From positions 4,852,001-4,916,000 of the forward strand of contig NZ_AP023257.1 in assembly GCF_016756595.1 (NCBI RefSeq): a stretch of DNA of 64,000 bases, written 5' to 3'. Of this stretch, positions 19,005 through 27,376 are shown piece by piece. This DNA comes from Mesorhizobium sp. L-2-11 (GTDB lineage: Bacteria > Pseudomonadota > Alphaproteobacteria > Rhizobiales > Rhizobiaceae). Made by a program: the position numbers and the translations under genes. The stretch's first letter is position 1. Each line of letters begins with the position of its first letter. Below the pieces are notes generated by a model. It made no database searches and was not told the DNA's origin. It saw only the letters and a program-made list of their open reading frames with translations.

Positions 19005-19446
19005 ATGAAATCGCAACTCGTCGCCGAAAGCGCTGGACAAAGGACGTTCGTGGTGGTGCTTGATCCGGGCGAGGAAGCGTTCGCTGCGCTTACGGCTTTC
19101 GCGGTCGATAACGATATTGGCGGCGCCTCGCTGACCGCGCTCGGCGCCTTCGAAAAGGCGACTATCGGCTGGTTCGACATCGAGGAAAAAACTTCGGAAA
19201 ATCCCGGTGCTGGAACAGTGCGAGGTGCTCAGCGCGATCGGCGACGTTGCGATCGGCGACGACAGCAAGCCCAGCCTTCACGTCCATGCGGTGCTCGGAT
19301 TGCGCGAAGGCAGCACGAAGGGCGGACATCTGCTCGATGGCATCGTTCGGCCGACACTCGAAGTCACATTGGTGGAAGCGCCTGGTCATCTGCGCCGCAG
19401 AAAACGTCCGGAACTCGGCATCGCCTTGATCGATCTGGATGCCTGA
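19005..19446 (+). pseudogene. PPC/DUF296 DNA-binding-type protein, frameshifted
   Basis: The first 65 or so codons encode the start of a PPC (DUF296) domain (TFVVVLDPGEEAFAALTAFA, then TALGAFEKATIGWFDIEEK). The second half, in the next frame from about 19200, encodes the rest: VLEQCEVLSAIGDVAI, SLHVHAVLGLREGS, GGHLLDG and PTLEVTLVEAP, which includes the conserved His residues of the domain. The shift lies near 19190-19200, beside a run of six A bases. One base removed or two added would restore a 146-residue protein of normal family length. The lesion is recent or a sequence error. An exact EcfG promoter precedes the gene. Confidence 0.85.
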
Positions 19447-19488
19447 ACACGGATCAGGCCAGGTCGGCTGAACCGCGTTCCGGTCCGA

Positions 19489-20765
19489 TCACCGCTTTTG
19501 CTTGATTTGTTTGGCATCCGCGGGCGCCTCCGGTGCGGTCTCCCTGCCGAACACGCTGCGGCCGCCGAGCAGATGCGACCGATCGAACTCTCCGGCAACG
19601 ATTTCCTTCAGGCGCTGGGGCCGGTGACATAGCGTTCGACCTGCCGCGACTGGTCGTCGAGCCGCTTCAGGGCGCCGATTTCTTCGTCGCGACCGAGCCT
19701 GGCCTTGTGGACGGCCGACTTCAGCACGCCGATCGTCTCGTCATAGACTTTCAGCGGCACGGGGAACGGATGCCTGTCCTTGCCGCCATGTGCCAGCGAG
19801 AAGCGGCCAGGATCGGAAAACCGGCATGGCGCGCCATGCAAAACCTCGGCCACCAGCGCCAGCGCCCGCACCGTGCGCGCACCGACGCCGGGCACCAGGA
19901 GAAGCTCGGAGAAATCGGCGGGGCCACGCTCGGCAGCCGCCGCCATGTTGCCATGCAGACGACGCATGACGACATCGCTTTCGCGAACATCGTGGTGCGC
20001 CGGCATGACCAGGTGCGGCAGCATTGGCTGGTCGGGCTCCGGTGCGGCAGCCATATCACGTTCGAGCGCGGCGAATTCCCTCAGAATGCGATCCGGTCCA
20101 AGATCCTGCAGGAGTTCCAACTGGCCCTTGCGCGAGGCATCGGCACGGCGGTCGGTCAGGTTGACGATCTCGCCCTGGTTGGCGCCTTCGATGGCGGCAT
20201 GCGGCTGGTCGACGAAACTCTTCAGGCCTTCGGACAGCCAGTGATAGCGGCGCGCCAGCTTGCTGTCGCCGTTCATGCCCTGCTGCACCACGACCCAGTC
20301 GCCGTCATCGGTGACGATAAAGCCATGCAGATAAAGGTCGAAGCCGTCCTGGACGGCGGCGCTGTCAACCTTGGCGACGAGCCGGCTGGCCGTTGCCAGG
20401 CCTGTTCCATCGAAGCCGACGCGCTCGCCGATGGCGGCAAGCTCGTGCGGGGTTTTGCGCGAATGCGCGCCGCGGCCACCGCACACGTGAATACCGAGTT
20501 CGCCGGAGAGTGGAGTCAAACCACGTTTCAGGGCGCCGATGACGCTGGTCGTGATGCCGGAGGAATGCCAGTCCATTCCCATGACGGCGCCAAACGACTG
20601 GAACCAGAAGGGATGCGCCAGCCGGCGCAGCAGCTCTTCGCGACCGTAGTGGTGAATGATCGCCTCGCACATGACCGCGCCAAGCCGCGTCATCCGGTCG
20701 CCGAGCCATTTCGGCACGCGTCCGCCATGAAGTGGAAGGTCTGCGCTTCCCGATCGTTGTGCCAA
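19489..20765 (-). pseudogene. DUF763 protein with C-terminal frameshift
   Basis: The first frame gives 385 residues matching DUF763 (SGSADLPLHGGRVPKWLGDRM at the start; VPGVGARTVRALALVAEVLHG, a helix-hairpin-helix-like segment, near residue 300). It then stops prematurely at PSA. In the next frame the expected end continues (PQRLKEIVAGEFDRSHLLGG to QIKQKR) and stops at 19489. The break is at a run of four C (coding strand) at 19617-19620; five would restore a 425-residue protein. The only start codon after an upstream stop is TTG at 20765. The function is unknown; the HhH segment and the neighbouring alkB and ku genes hint at DNA transactions. Confidence 0.82.
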
Positions 20766-20898
20766 ATCTTGCTGCCTGTTGCCGATCTATGCCTTGCTCA
20801 ACACTAGGTATCGAAGGTGAAGAAGCAAATCCAGAACGGGTCGCCGTGCATCTCAGCACTTATCGAACCGCAAAAACCGGATCCGGTCTCGATTCTGG

Positions 20899-21540
20899 TC
20901 ATCTCGACCGTTGCGGTCGCAGGGTCCGCAGCGTGATCGAATAACGGTGCGCGGCAACCGGCGGGATGCTGTGCTGCCATTCGGTGCGCGCCGGGCCCGT
21001 CATCAGGTAAGCCGACCTTGGCTCGAGGGTGACGTTCTCGCGAGCCCATCTCGTGCCGTTCTTCCGGCGGAGCCTAAAGCTGCATGGCGCAAGAAGAGAA
21101 ATGCCGGCCACGGCATCGAATTGCGGCTTGTCGCGATGCCAGCCGATACCCGCGCCGGGCCGGTACTCGTTGATCAAGACCTGCACGAAAGCATCGGCGG
21201 GCAGCCGCGCAAATGCCGACACCTTGTCCCTCAGCGGCATCAGAAAAGCAGGGATCGGCGACGCCTCGACCACCTTGCGTTGGTCAAAATCGTAGCGCAG
21301 GCCAAAACCGACGACGCGCCGGTTTGCCAGATGGCCATGAAAGTCGAAAGGCTGGAAGGCGAGACTTTCGAGCTGCCGCACCAGTTCGGCCTCTTCCTCC
21401 GCCGTGATCAGCTCCGGCTGGTAGTGAAATCCTTCCGGCAGATCGTCACGTGCGTGAAAGGCGGGCGCACGAAAGTCGGGCGCGCGAAACAGGTCACCTT
21501 GGCCAACGAATTCCGGCTGCCTGGTTTTGAGCGATGGCAT
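20899..21540 (-). CDS. alkB: AlkB-type 2-oxoglutarate/Fe(II)-dependent dioxygenase
   Basis: A 213-residue oxidative demethylase that removes alkyl groups from DNA or RNA bases. Catalytic residues are visible: the iron ligands H135 and D137 in GWHRDKPQFD and H190 in EWQHSIPP, and the 2-oxoglutarate-binding Arg residues in RYSITLRTLR (R199, R205). The ATG at 21540 precedes MPSLKTRQPEF and gives a family-typical length; the longer upstream frame looks non-coding. It lies two kilobases from the NHEJ genes but is separated from them by an insertion element. Confidence 0.93.
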   Translation of the reverse strand: MPSLKTRQPEFVGQGDLFRAPDFRAPAFHARDDLPEGFHYQPELITAEEEAELVRQLESLAFQPFDFHGHLANRRVVGFGLRYDFDQRKVVEASPIPAFLMPLRDKVSAFARLPADAFVQVLINEYRPGAGIGWHRDKPQFDAVAGISLLAPCSFRLRRKNGTRWARENVTLEPRSAYLMTGPARTEWQHSIPPVAAHRYSITLRTLRPQRSR

Positions 21541-21695
21541 CAACCCTAATTGGTGAAGTCGGCCGCTGGCGGCAAGGCCTTGGAGGCGACGAGCCGGCCC
21601 GATCATCGCCTGCACATCTTGAGCGAGACGGAACCCGGATTGCCGGGGCGGGTTATTGCCCAGGCGCGTCGAGTGTTGGGGTCGAGTGTTGGGAA

Positions 21696-21944
21696 ATGCC
21701 TTCAACTGTTATCCAAAGCATGAATTACGATCCGGCGACGAGGACCCTCTCCGTATGGTTTGTCCCAAGCGGAAATCGCTATGATTACCACGACGTGCCG
21801 CCCCAGACCTACGCAGCATTCTGCAAGGCCTCGGCAAAAGGCCGGTTCTTCAACGCGTTCATTCGAGACCGGTATAGCTACCATTTGGTCCCTCTGCACA
21901 GCGAGTTTGACAGGTCGGGGCCGATTGGCAGAGAAGGTCGATAA
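21696..21944 (+). CDS. KTSC domain-containing protein
   Basis: An 82-residue protein that is nearly all KTSC domain: VIQSMNYDPATRTLSVWF, then YDYHDVPPQTYAAF and FFNAFIRDRYSYH. KTSC domains occur alone or fused to lysyl-tRNA synthetases and nucleases; the function is unclear. The ATG at 21696 starts just before the domain. A GGAAC-N16-GGTT site (one mismatch to the EcfG consensus) lies about 50 bases upstream. Its last three bases overlap the beginning of a dispersed repeat (21942). Confidence 0.85.
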   Translation: MPSTVIQSMNYDPATRTLSVWFVPSGNRYDYHDVPPQTYAAFCKASAKGRFFNAFIRDRYSYHLVPLHSEFDRSGPIGREGR

Positions 21945-22001
21945 AAGCGCACTGTAGCGATCCTTCGCGCCCCCCTCTGTCCTGCCGGACATCTCCCCCA
22001 C
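21942..22001 (-). repeat. Rhizobial intergenic repeat, left copy (inverted)
   Basis: This 60-base block is the reverse complement of 23387-23446 with one mismatch. It includes the CCGGCAGGACAGAGGGGGG core common in rhizobial intergenic mosaic elements. The IS4-type element abuts it directly at 22002. Confidence 0.85.
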
Positions 22002-23284
22002 GTCCGGGGAAAGTTTTGAGTGAATCGAAATGCCACATGTGCATGCCCCGTAAAACGGGGTTTGTCCGTCTTTTCTCTGGTTGTCGAGACTCAGAAAAGG
22101 AACGGGGCATGCGCTTTGCACCTAGCATCTTCGGGCAGCTTCTTGAACCCATCGATCGGCGTCAATTCCAAGCAATTGTGGATCGCCACGACGGGGATGC
22201 GTACGACAAATCGTTCAGAAGCTGGGATCATCTGGTGGCGCTGATCTATGCCCAGTTCTGCGGCAGCAGCAGCTTGCGTGGCCTGGAAGCCGGCTGGAAC
22301 GCCAACAGCCAGCATCATTATCACCTGGGCAGCGGTCCGTTGATGCGTTCGACCTTGTCGGATGCCAACAGACGGCGTCCGGTCGCCATCTTTGCCGAGG
22401 CGTTCGGTCTGGTGGCGAACCTGCTCGACAGGCAAATGCGGCGCGAGGGCGAAGCGATGCTGCGGCTGATCGACTCGACCCCCATTCCGCTCGGCAAACT
22501 GTGCGATTGGGCCAAGTCGAACGGGCGCATCCGCGGCATGAAGGTGCATGTCGTCTATGACCCGAAGACCGACTGTCCGCGCATCCTCGACATCACCGAC
22601 GCCAACGTCAACGACGCCCAGGTCGGTCGCCAGATCACGATCGAAGCTGGAGCGACCTACGTGTTCGACAAGGGCTACTGCCATTATGGCTGGTGGACGG
22701 CGATCGCCGAAGCCGGATCGATCTTCGTGACGCGGCCCAAATCCAACATGAGGCTGGCGCTGCTGCGTGATCGCCCTATAGCCGAGCCGCAGGGCGACGG
22801 CTTCCTGGTTGTGGAAGACAGTGAGGTAAGCCTGGTCAGCAAGGCTGCTTGCAAGCTGCCGATGCGGCTGCGTCGCCTGCGCGTTCAGCGCGAAACGGGC
22901 GACACCATCACGCTTTTGACCAACGATCTGGAGCGCTCCGCCGTCGAGATTGGACGGCTCTACAAAGGCCGCTGGCACATCGAGCTTCTGTTCCGATGGA
23001 TCAAGCAGCACCTCAAGATCCGCAAGTTCCTCGGCAACAACGGCAATGCAATTCGCCTGCAACTCTTTGCAGCAATGATCGCCTTTGCGCTGCTGCGCAT
23101 TGTCGCGCGCACCCGCCGCATCACTATTCCTATCTTGAGGTTCACAGAACTGGTCGCTCAATACTTGTTCGGGCGGCGGAAACTGCACACCATCGACAAG
23201 CCGCCACCGGTCAATCCAAGCCGACCAAAGGACCGAGCCTCCCCCAATCAGATGGCCTTCATATATGAATAACTTTCCCCGGAC
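22002..23284 (+). mobile_element. IS4-family insertion sequence (DUF4372 type)
   Basis: The element is bounded by perfect 14-base inverted repeats: GTCCGGGGAAAGTT at 22002-22015 and its complement at 23271-23284. It is 1283 bases long and carries one transposase gene. No convincing target duplication is seen. It appears to have inserted into the loop of a palindromic rhizobial repeat, with one half ending at 22001 and related sequence (CACAAGGAGGGAGAT) resuming just after 23284. Confidence 0.9.
22109..23272 (+). CDS. IS4-family transposase
   Basis: A 387-residue DDE transposase. The N terminus (MRFAPSIFGQLLEPIDRRQF) is the DUF4372 domain. The catalytic acids lie in RLIDSTPI, in DITDANVND and in the IS4 signature Y-(2)-R-(3)-E-(6)-K (LYKGRWHIELLFRWIK). 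The frame is intact, so the element may be active. The ATG at 22109 fits the family start; an earlier in-frame ATG adds a run that does not match. The stop overlaps the right inverted repeat. Confidence 0.94.
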   Translation: MRFAPSIFGQLLEPIDRRQFQAIVDRHDGDAYDKSFRSWDHLVALIYAQFCGSSSLRGLEAGWNANSQHHYHLGSGPLMRSTLSDANRRRPVAIFAEAFGLVANLLDRQMRREGEAMLRLIDSTPIPLGKLCDWAKSNGRIRGMKVHVVYDPKTDCPRILDITDANVNDAQVGRQITIEAGATYVFDKGYCHYGWWTAIAEAGSIFVTRPKSNMRLALLRDRPIAEPQGDGFLVVEDSEVSLVSKAACKLPMRLRRLRVQRETGDTITLLTNDLERSAVEIGRLYKGRWHIELLFRWIKQHLKIRKFLGNNGNAIRLQLFAAMIAFALLRIVARTRRITIPILRFTELVAQYLFGRRKLHTIDKPPPVNPSRPKDRASPNQMAFIYE

Positions 23285-23386
23285 AGCCCTGCCCACAAGG
23301 AGGGAGATTGGCCTTCATCACCGATTTCGCCAACTACCAGCCTTGCAAAAAAGACGCTGTCCGCGAAGCTGCCGATCTCCCCCCAA

Positions 23387-23446
23387 GTGGGGGAGATGTC
23401 CGGCAGGACAGAGGGGGGCGCGAAGGATCGCTACAGAGCGCTTTTA
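23387..23446 (+). repeat. Rhizobial intergenic repeat, right copy
   Basis: It matches 21942-22001 in inverted orientation over 60 bases with one difference. Here the palindromic head is complete: ATCTCCCCC at 23375 pairs with GGGGGAGAT ending at 23397. A further rhizobial-type segment (23448-23512, ending GGGATGACG) follows and has a relative at 29466-29555. Confidence 0.85.
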
Positions 23447-23447
23447 C

Positions 23448-23512
23448 TCTGAACCGTTGCATTCTTCCCAGGTTTCTGCGCCACTTCGCGACTGCTCCGC
23501 GCTGGGATGACG
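23448..23512 (+). repeat. Dispersed intergenic segment, copy A
   Basis: It shares its start (TCTGAACCG, GCATTCTT) and end (CTCCGC, CTGGGATGACG) with 29466-29555; the middle parts differ in length. It lies directly beside the 60-base repeat, forming a mosaic. Confidence 0.6.
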
Positions 23513-23516
23513 TCCC

Positions 23517-23744
23517 TCATTGCGCCGGCGGCGTACCGGGTTGATCGCCGCCCGTGGTCGTCTTCGGCGTCGGGTCCTTGTCGACCTCGGGATTTTGATC
23601 AACGGTGTTGGTGTTGCTCTGGGTCGGCTCAGTGCCGCCAGTGCCGCCCTGTGTCGGCTCGGCCTCGTTGCTGCAACCCGCCAAAGCCAGAGCCGCCACC
23701 AACGCCGACAAAAACGACAGTCTCGTCATTGATAATAGCGTCAT
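23517..23744 (-). CDS. Small lipoprotein
   Basis: A 75-residue protein with a lipoprotein signal (RLSFLSALVAALALAGC). The lipobox Cys is followed by about 45 residues rich in Thr, Gly, Pro, Glu and Asp with TQGG/TEPTQ-type repeats and no fold I recognise. The ATG at 23744 has GGGAG nine bases upstream; a second in-frame ATG at 23729 would also leave a signal peptide. It is probably anchored in the outer or inner membrane facing the periplasm. It is divergent from ku. Confidence 0.72.
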   Translation of the reverse strand: MTLLSMTRLSFLSALVAALALAGCSNEAEPTQGGTGGTEPTQSNTNTVDQNPEVDKDPTPKTTTGGDQPGTPPAQ

Positions 23745-23857
23745 GGCCAACCGCTCCCTTGCTGCTCGACACAACGACGGGTGGTGAATTCGGTTGCAGC
23801 GGAATGGCTTGTCTGCTGGCCCAGGACCCTTCCGATCATCGCCGCGCAGCCGCAAAA

Positions 23858-23883
23858 GGAACAAATCTCGGCGCCGCCACGTT
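23858..23883 (+). promoter_or_regulatory. EcfG-type general stress promoter (ku-ligD operon)
   Basis: GGAAC at 23858-23862, a 17-base spacer and CGTT at 23880-23883. Transcription would begin near 23890, just upstream of the ku start region, and continue into ligD. Confidence 0.82.
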
Positions 23884-23921
23884 GCATTTCCTGTGCAATG
23901 CTTGACAGTGAGGCTATCGTC

Positions 23922-24791
23922 TTGGCGCCGAGAGCAAATTGGAAGGGTTTTCTGAAAATTGGAGAACTCAGCTGCCCGATGGCGCTCTATACGGCTGCCT
24001 CAACCTCGGAGCGGATCGCTTTCCACACGATAAACCGCGCCACCGGCCATAGGGTGCATCGCGCCTTCGTCGACAGCGATAGCGGTAAGCCGGTCGAGAA
24101 GGACGAACAGGTCAAAGGCTTTGAGATCGGCTCGGGTGAGTACGTCGTGCTCGAACCCGAAGAGGTCGCGGCCGCTGTCCCCGAGAGCGACAAAACGCTG
24201 TCGGTCTCGGCCTTCATTGGCTGTTCCGATGTCGACGATGTGTATTTCGACAAGCCGTATTACCTGGCCCCGTCGGACAAACACGCGGAGGAAGCGTTTG
24301 GGCTGATCCGCGAAGGCATGCGCAAGAAGAAGGTCGCCGCCATCGCCCAGACCGTTCTGTTCCGCCGCGTCCGGACCCTGCTCATCCGCGCCTATGATGA
24401 AGGCCTGCTCGCGACGACGCTGAACTTCGACTACGAGGTGCGCTCGGCGGAGGAGGTTTTCGACAGCATCCCCGATTTGAAGATCGAGGGCGAGATGCTC
24501 GAACTGGCCGAGCACATCATCAAGACCAAAAAGGGCAAGTTCGATCCGACCAAATTCGACGATCGTTATGAGGCGGCGCTGGCCGAGCTTGTGAAGGCAA
24601 AGCTCGAAGGCAAGAAGATCGCCGTTCCGAAGCCGGCCAAGCGGGAGAAGGTCGTCGATCTCATGGATGCGCTGCGCCAGAGTGCCAGCGTTGGCGGCAA
24701 GCAGCCCGCGACAAAAAAGCCCGCGGCAAAGTCAAAGCCGGCGCGCCATGCCAAGGCGAAGCAGACAGCGCCGCGTCGGAAGGCCGGCTGA
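23922..24791 (+). CDS. ku: Ku protein (non-homologous end joining), first copy
   Basis: Bacterial Ku forms a ring on DNA ends and recruits LigD. The 289-residue product begins MAPRANWKGFLKIGEL, as most rhizobial Ku proteins do, continues with the beta-barrel core (FHTINRATGHRVHRAFVD, VLEPEEVAAAVPESDKTL) and ends in a Lys/Ala-rich tail (KPAAKSKPARHAKAKQ) that probably binds DNA. A TTG at 23922 with GAGG eight bases upstream gives this start; an ATG at 23898 would add eight residues but sits very close to the predicted transcript start. ligD follows after three bases. An exact EcfG promoter precedes it. Confidence 0.93.
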   Translation: MAPRANWKGFLKIGELSCPMALYTAASTSERIAFHTINRATGHRVHRAFVDSDSGKPVEKDEQVKGFEIGSGEYVVLEPEEVAAAVPESDKTLSVSAFIGCSDVDDVYFDKPYYLAPSDKHAEEAFGLIREGMRKKKVAAIAQTVLFRRVRTLLIRAYDEGLLATTLNFDYEVRSAEEVFDSIPDLKIEGEMLELAEHIIKTKKGKFDPTKFDDRYEAALAELVKAKLEGKKIAVPKPAKREKVVDLMDALRQSASVGGKQPATKKPAAKSKPARHAKAKQTAPRRKAG

Positions 24792-24794
24792 CCG

Positions 24795-27344
24795 ATGGCG
24801 CTCGAGACCTACCGCAAGAAGCGCAATTTTTCCGTTACCCCGGAGCCGCAAGGCCGCAGGGCGCCCAAGAGAGGCAACAGCTTCGTCATACAGAAGCACG
24901 ATGCCACCCGGCTCCATTATGATTTTCGTCTCGAAATGGACGGTGTCCTGAAGAGCTGGGCCGTCACAAAAGGGCCGAGCCTGATCCCCGGCGAGAAGCG
25001 CCTTGCCGTCCATGTCGAGGACCATCCTCTGGAATATGGCGACTTCGAAGGCACTATCCCGAAGGGCGAGTATGGCGGCGGCACCGTCCTCCTTTGGGAC
25101 AGAGGCACCTGGACGCCGATCGGCAACGCGCATCGCGGCTATGCGAAAGGCCATCTCGATTTCGAACTTCACGGCGAGAAGCTTGGCGGCCGCTGGCATC
25201 TTGTCCGGATGGCCGGAAAGCCCCGGGAGAAGCGCGAGAACTGGTTGCTGATCAAAGGCGACGATGACGCCGCGCGCACCGAAGGTGATCCCGACATTCT
25301 GGACGAGCGGCCGGAATCCGTCGCGACCGGCCGCAAGATCGAGGACGTCGCCGGCGAAGAGCCCGGCTGGTCGTCCAAGACGGGACGCATTCGCAAGCGA
25401 CGCGGCGGCAGCACCAGGCGAACTCCAGCTGAAGAGCCTCCGGCCACTGTCAGCGTTCCCGAACCGTCAAAGATCAAGGGCGCCAAGAAGGCGGTGCTTC
25501 CCGATTTCGTCGAGCCGACGCTGGCGACCCTGGTCTCGTCAGCTCCGTCCGGCGAGCGCTGGCTGCACGAGATCAAATTCGACGGCTACCGGCTGCAGGC
25601 CAGGATCGAAGCCGGCCGCGTCAAACTGTTGACGCGAAGCGGTCTCGACTGGACGAAGAAATTCGGAAAGGCGGTCGTTTCGGCGCTGGCCGATATCCCT
25701 GTCGGGACGGCGCTGATCGACGGTGAACTCGTCGTCGAGACGTCCGCCGGCGTATCGGATTTTTCCGCGCTGCAAGCCGATCTCAGCGAGGGCCGCAGTG
25801 ATCGCTTTCGCTTCTACGTTTTCGACCTGCTCCATCTCGACGGCTACGATCTGCGCGAGGTTGCGTTGATCAAGCGCAAGGAATTGCTGGAAAAGATCAT
25901 CGGCAGTGACAGCGGCATCATCAGCTACAGCGGCCATTTTGAGGAGGATGGCGCCCTTGTGCTGCAACACGCCTGTCGGCTGAGCCTGGAAGGCATTGTC
26001 TCCAAGCTTCGCGATGCGCCCTACCGCGCCGGCCGCAGCAAGAACTGGGTGAAGTCGAAATGCTCGGCGCGGCAGGAATTTGTCGTGGCCGGCTATGTCC
26101 CCTCGACAACCTCGCGCAAGGCGATCGGCTCGCTTGTCCTGGGTGTCTATGACCACGGCAAGCTTCATCATGTCGGGCGCGTCGGCACCGGCTACACGGC
26201 GGCGGTCGCCGAGAGCCTGTTCAAGAAGCTCGAGCGGATACGCGTTCCGTCAAGCCCGTTCGACGAACGGCTGGCCGCCGGGGAGGCTCGGCAAGTCCGC
26301 TATGTCAGGCCGGAACTCGTCGCAGAAGTCGAGTTCCGGGCGTGGACCGCCGACGGCATTCTGCGCCACGCCTCGTTCCGCGGATTGCGTGAAGACAAGC
26401 CGGCGAAGGAGATCGTGCGCGAGACGCCGAAGACGAGCAAGGCAGCGCCCCAACCTCAGCGCCGGACCGTCAAGCTCACCCATCCCGACCGCCTTTACTG
26501 GCCGGACCAGGGCGTGACCAAGGAAGGTCTCGCCGACTATTATGCCGAGGTCTGGCGCTATGCGTCGCCCTACATCGTCGGCCGGGCGCTGGCGCTGGTG
26601 CGATGTCCCAACGGGATTTCGGGCGAGCAGTTCTTCCAGAAGCATGCCTGGAAGGGGCTCAACCCCAATATCGTGCTGGTCCGCGACCCCAAGGATCCGC
26701 CCGACGAGCGGCTGATCAGCATCAATGATCTCGATGGGCTGATCGGTCTCGTCCAGTCGGCGGCGCTGGAGATCCACCCCTGGGGCTCGACGGTGAGCGA
26801 TTGGGAGCGTCCGGACACGATCATCATGGATCTCGACCCCGGCGAAGGCGTGAGCTGGGAGGCGGTGATCGAGGCCGCCGTCGAAACCCGCGACCGGCTG
26901 AAGGATGCGGGGCTTGTCCCCTTCGTCAAGACCTCCGGCGGCAAGGGTCTGCACGTCGTGGCGCCGTTGAAGCCGAAAGCCGAATGGCCTGGGGTAAAAG
27001 CCTTCACCAAGGCGATTGCCGACTCGATGGCCGCCGACAGTCCCGGCCGCTATGTCTCGACCATCACCAAATCGAAACGGCGCGGGAAAATCCTTGTCGA
27101 TTATCTGCGCAACCAGCGTGGTGCGACCGCGGTCGCAGCCTATTCGACAAGAGCACGACCGGGTGCAGCGGTGTCGATGCCGCTTGCCTGGGACGAACTC
27201 GGCCCCAGCATCGGACCGGCCTATTTTACCGTCGAAAACACGCCGACCCGGCTTGCCTCGCTGTCGTCGGACCCCTGGCAGGATTTCCGCGCGGCAGCAG
27301 CGCCAATCGAAAACCGCGCAAACCGGCGCAAGAAAGCGGCTTGA
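24795..27344 (+). CDS. ligD: Multidomain DNA ligase D (PE-LIG-POL)
   Basis: An 849-residue end-joining enzyme. The N-terminal phosphoesterase domain (about 1-190) has HDATRLHYDFRLEMDG with H41 and D43. A basic linker follows. The ATP-dependent ligase domain has its adenylated Lys261 in EIKFDGYR. The C-terminal primase/polymerase domain starts near residue 560 (LTHPDRLYWPDQG) and carries the metal ligands D679 and D681 in MDLDPGEG and D769. This PE-LIG-POL order is the one seen in rhizobia. It is co-transcribed with the first ku copy. Confidence 0.95.
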   Translation: MALETYRKKRNFSVTPEPQGRRAPKRGNSFVIQKHDATRLHYDFRLEMDGVLKSWAVTKGPSLIPGEKRLAVHVEDHPLEYGDFEGTIPKGEYGGGTVLLWDRGTWTPIGNAHRGYAKGHLDFELHGEKLGGRWHLVRMAGKPREKRENWLLIKGDDDAARTEGDPDILDERPESVATGRKIEDVAGEEPGWSSKTGRIRKRRGGSTRRTPAEEPPATVSVPEPSKIKGAKKAVLPDFVEPTLATLVSSAPSGERWLHEIKFDGYRLQARIEAGRVKLLTRSGLDWTKKFGKAVVSALADIPVGTALIDGELVVETSAGVSDFSALQADLSEGRSDRFRFYVFDLLHLDGYDLREVALIKRKELLEKIIGSDSGIISYSGHFEEDGALVLQHACRLSLEGIVSKLRDAPYRAGRSKNWVKSKCSARQEFVVAGYVPSTTSRKAIGSLVLGVYDHGKLHHVGRVGTGYTAAVAESLFKKLERIRVPSSPFDERLAAGEARQVRYVRPELVAEVEFRAWTADGILRHASFRGLREDKPAKEIVRETPKTSKAAPQPQRRTVKLTHPDRLYWPDQGVTKEGLADYYAEVWRYASPYIVGRALALVRCPNGISGEQFFQKHAWKGLNPNIVLVRDPKDPPDERLISINDLDGLIGLVQSAALEIHPWGSTVSDWERPDTIIMDLDPGEGVSWEAVIEAAVETRDRLKDAGLVPFVKTSGGKGLHVVAPLKPKAEWPGVKAFTKAIADSMAADSPGRYVSTITKSKRRGKILVDYLRNQRGATAVAAYSTRARPGAAVSMPLAWDELGPSIGPAYFTVENTPTRLASLSSDPWQDFRAAAAPIENRANRRKKAA

Positions 27345-27376
27345 GGACGGCACTGCGAGTGCATGCATCGGAATAA

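Noticed and set aside
22002..23284. Target-site duplication flanking the IS element
   Set aside because: The bases directly outside the two inverted repeats do not match each other.
21942..23446. Possible CRISPR-like repeats around the insertion element
   Set aside because: Only two copies in inverted orientation, no regular spacers and no cas genes.
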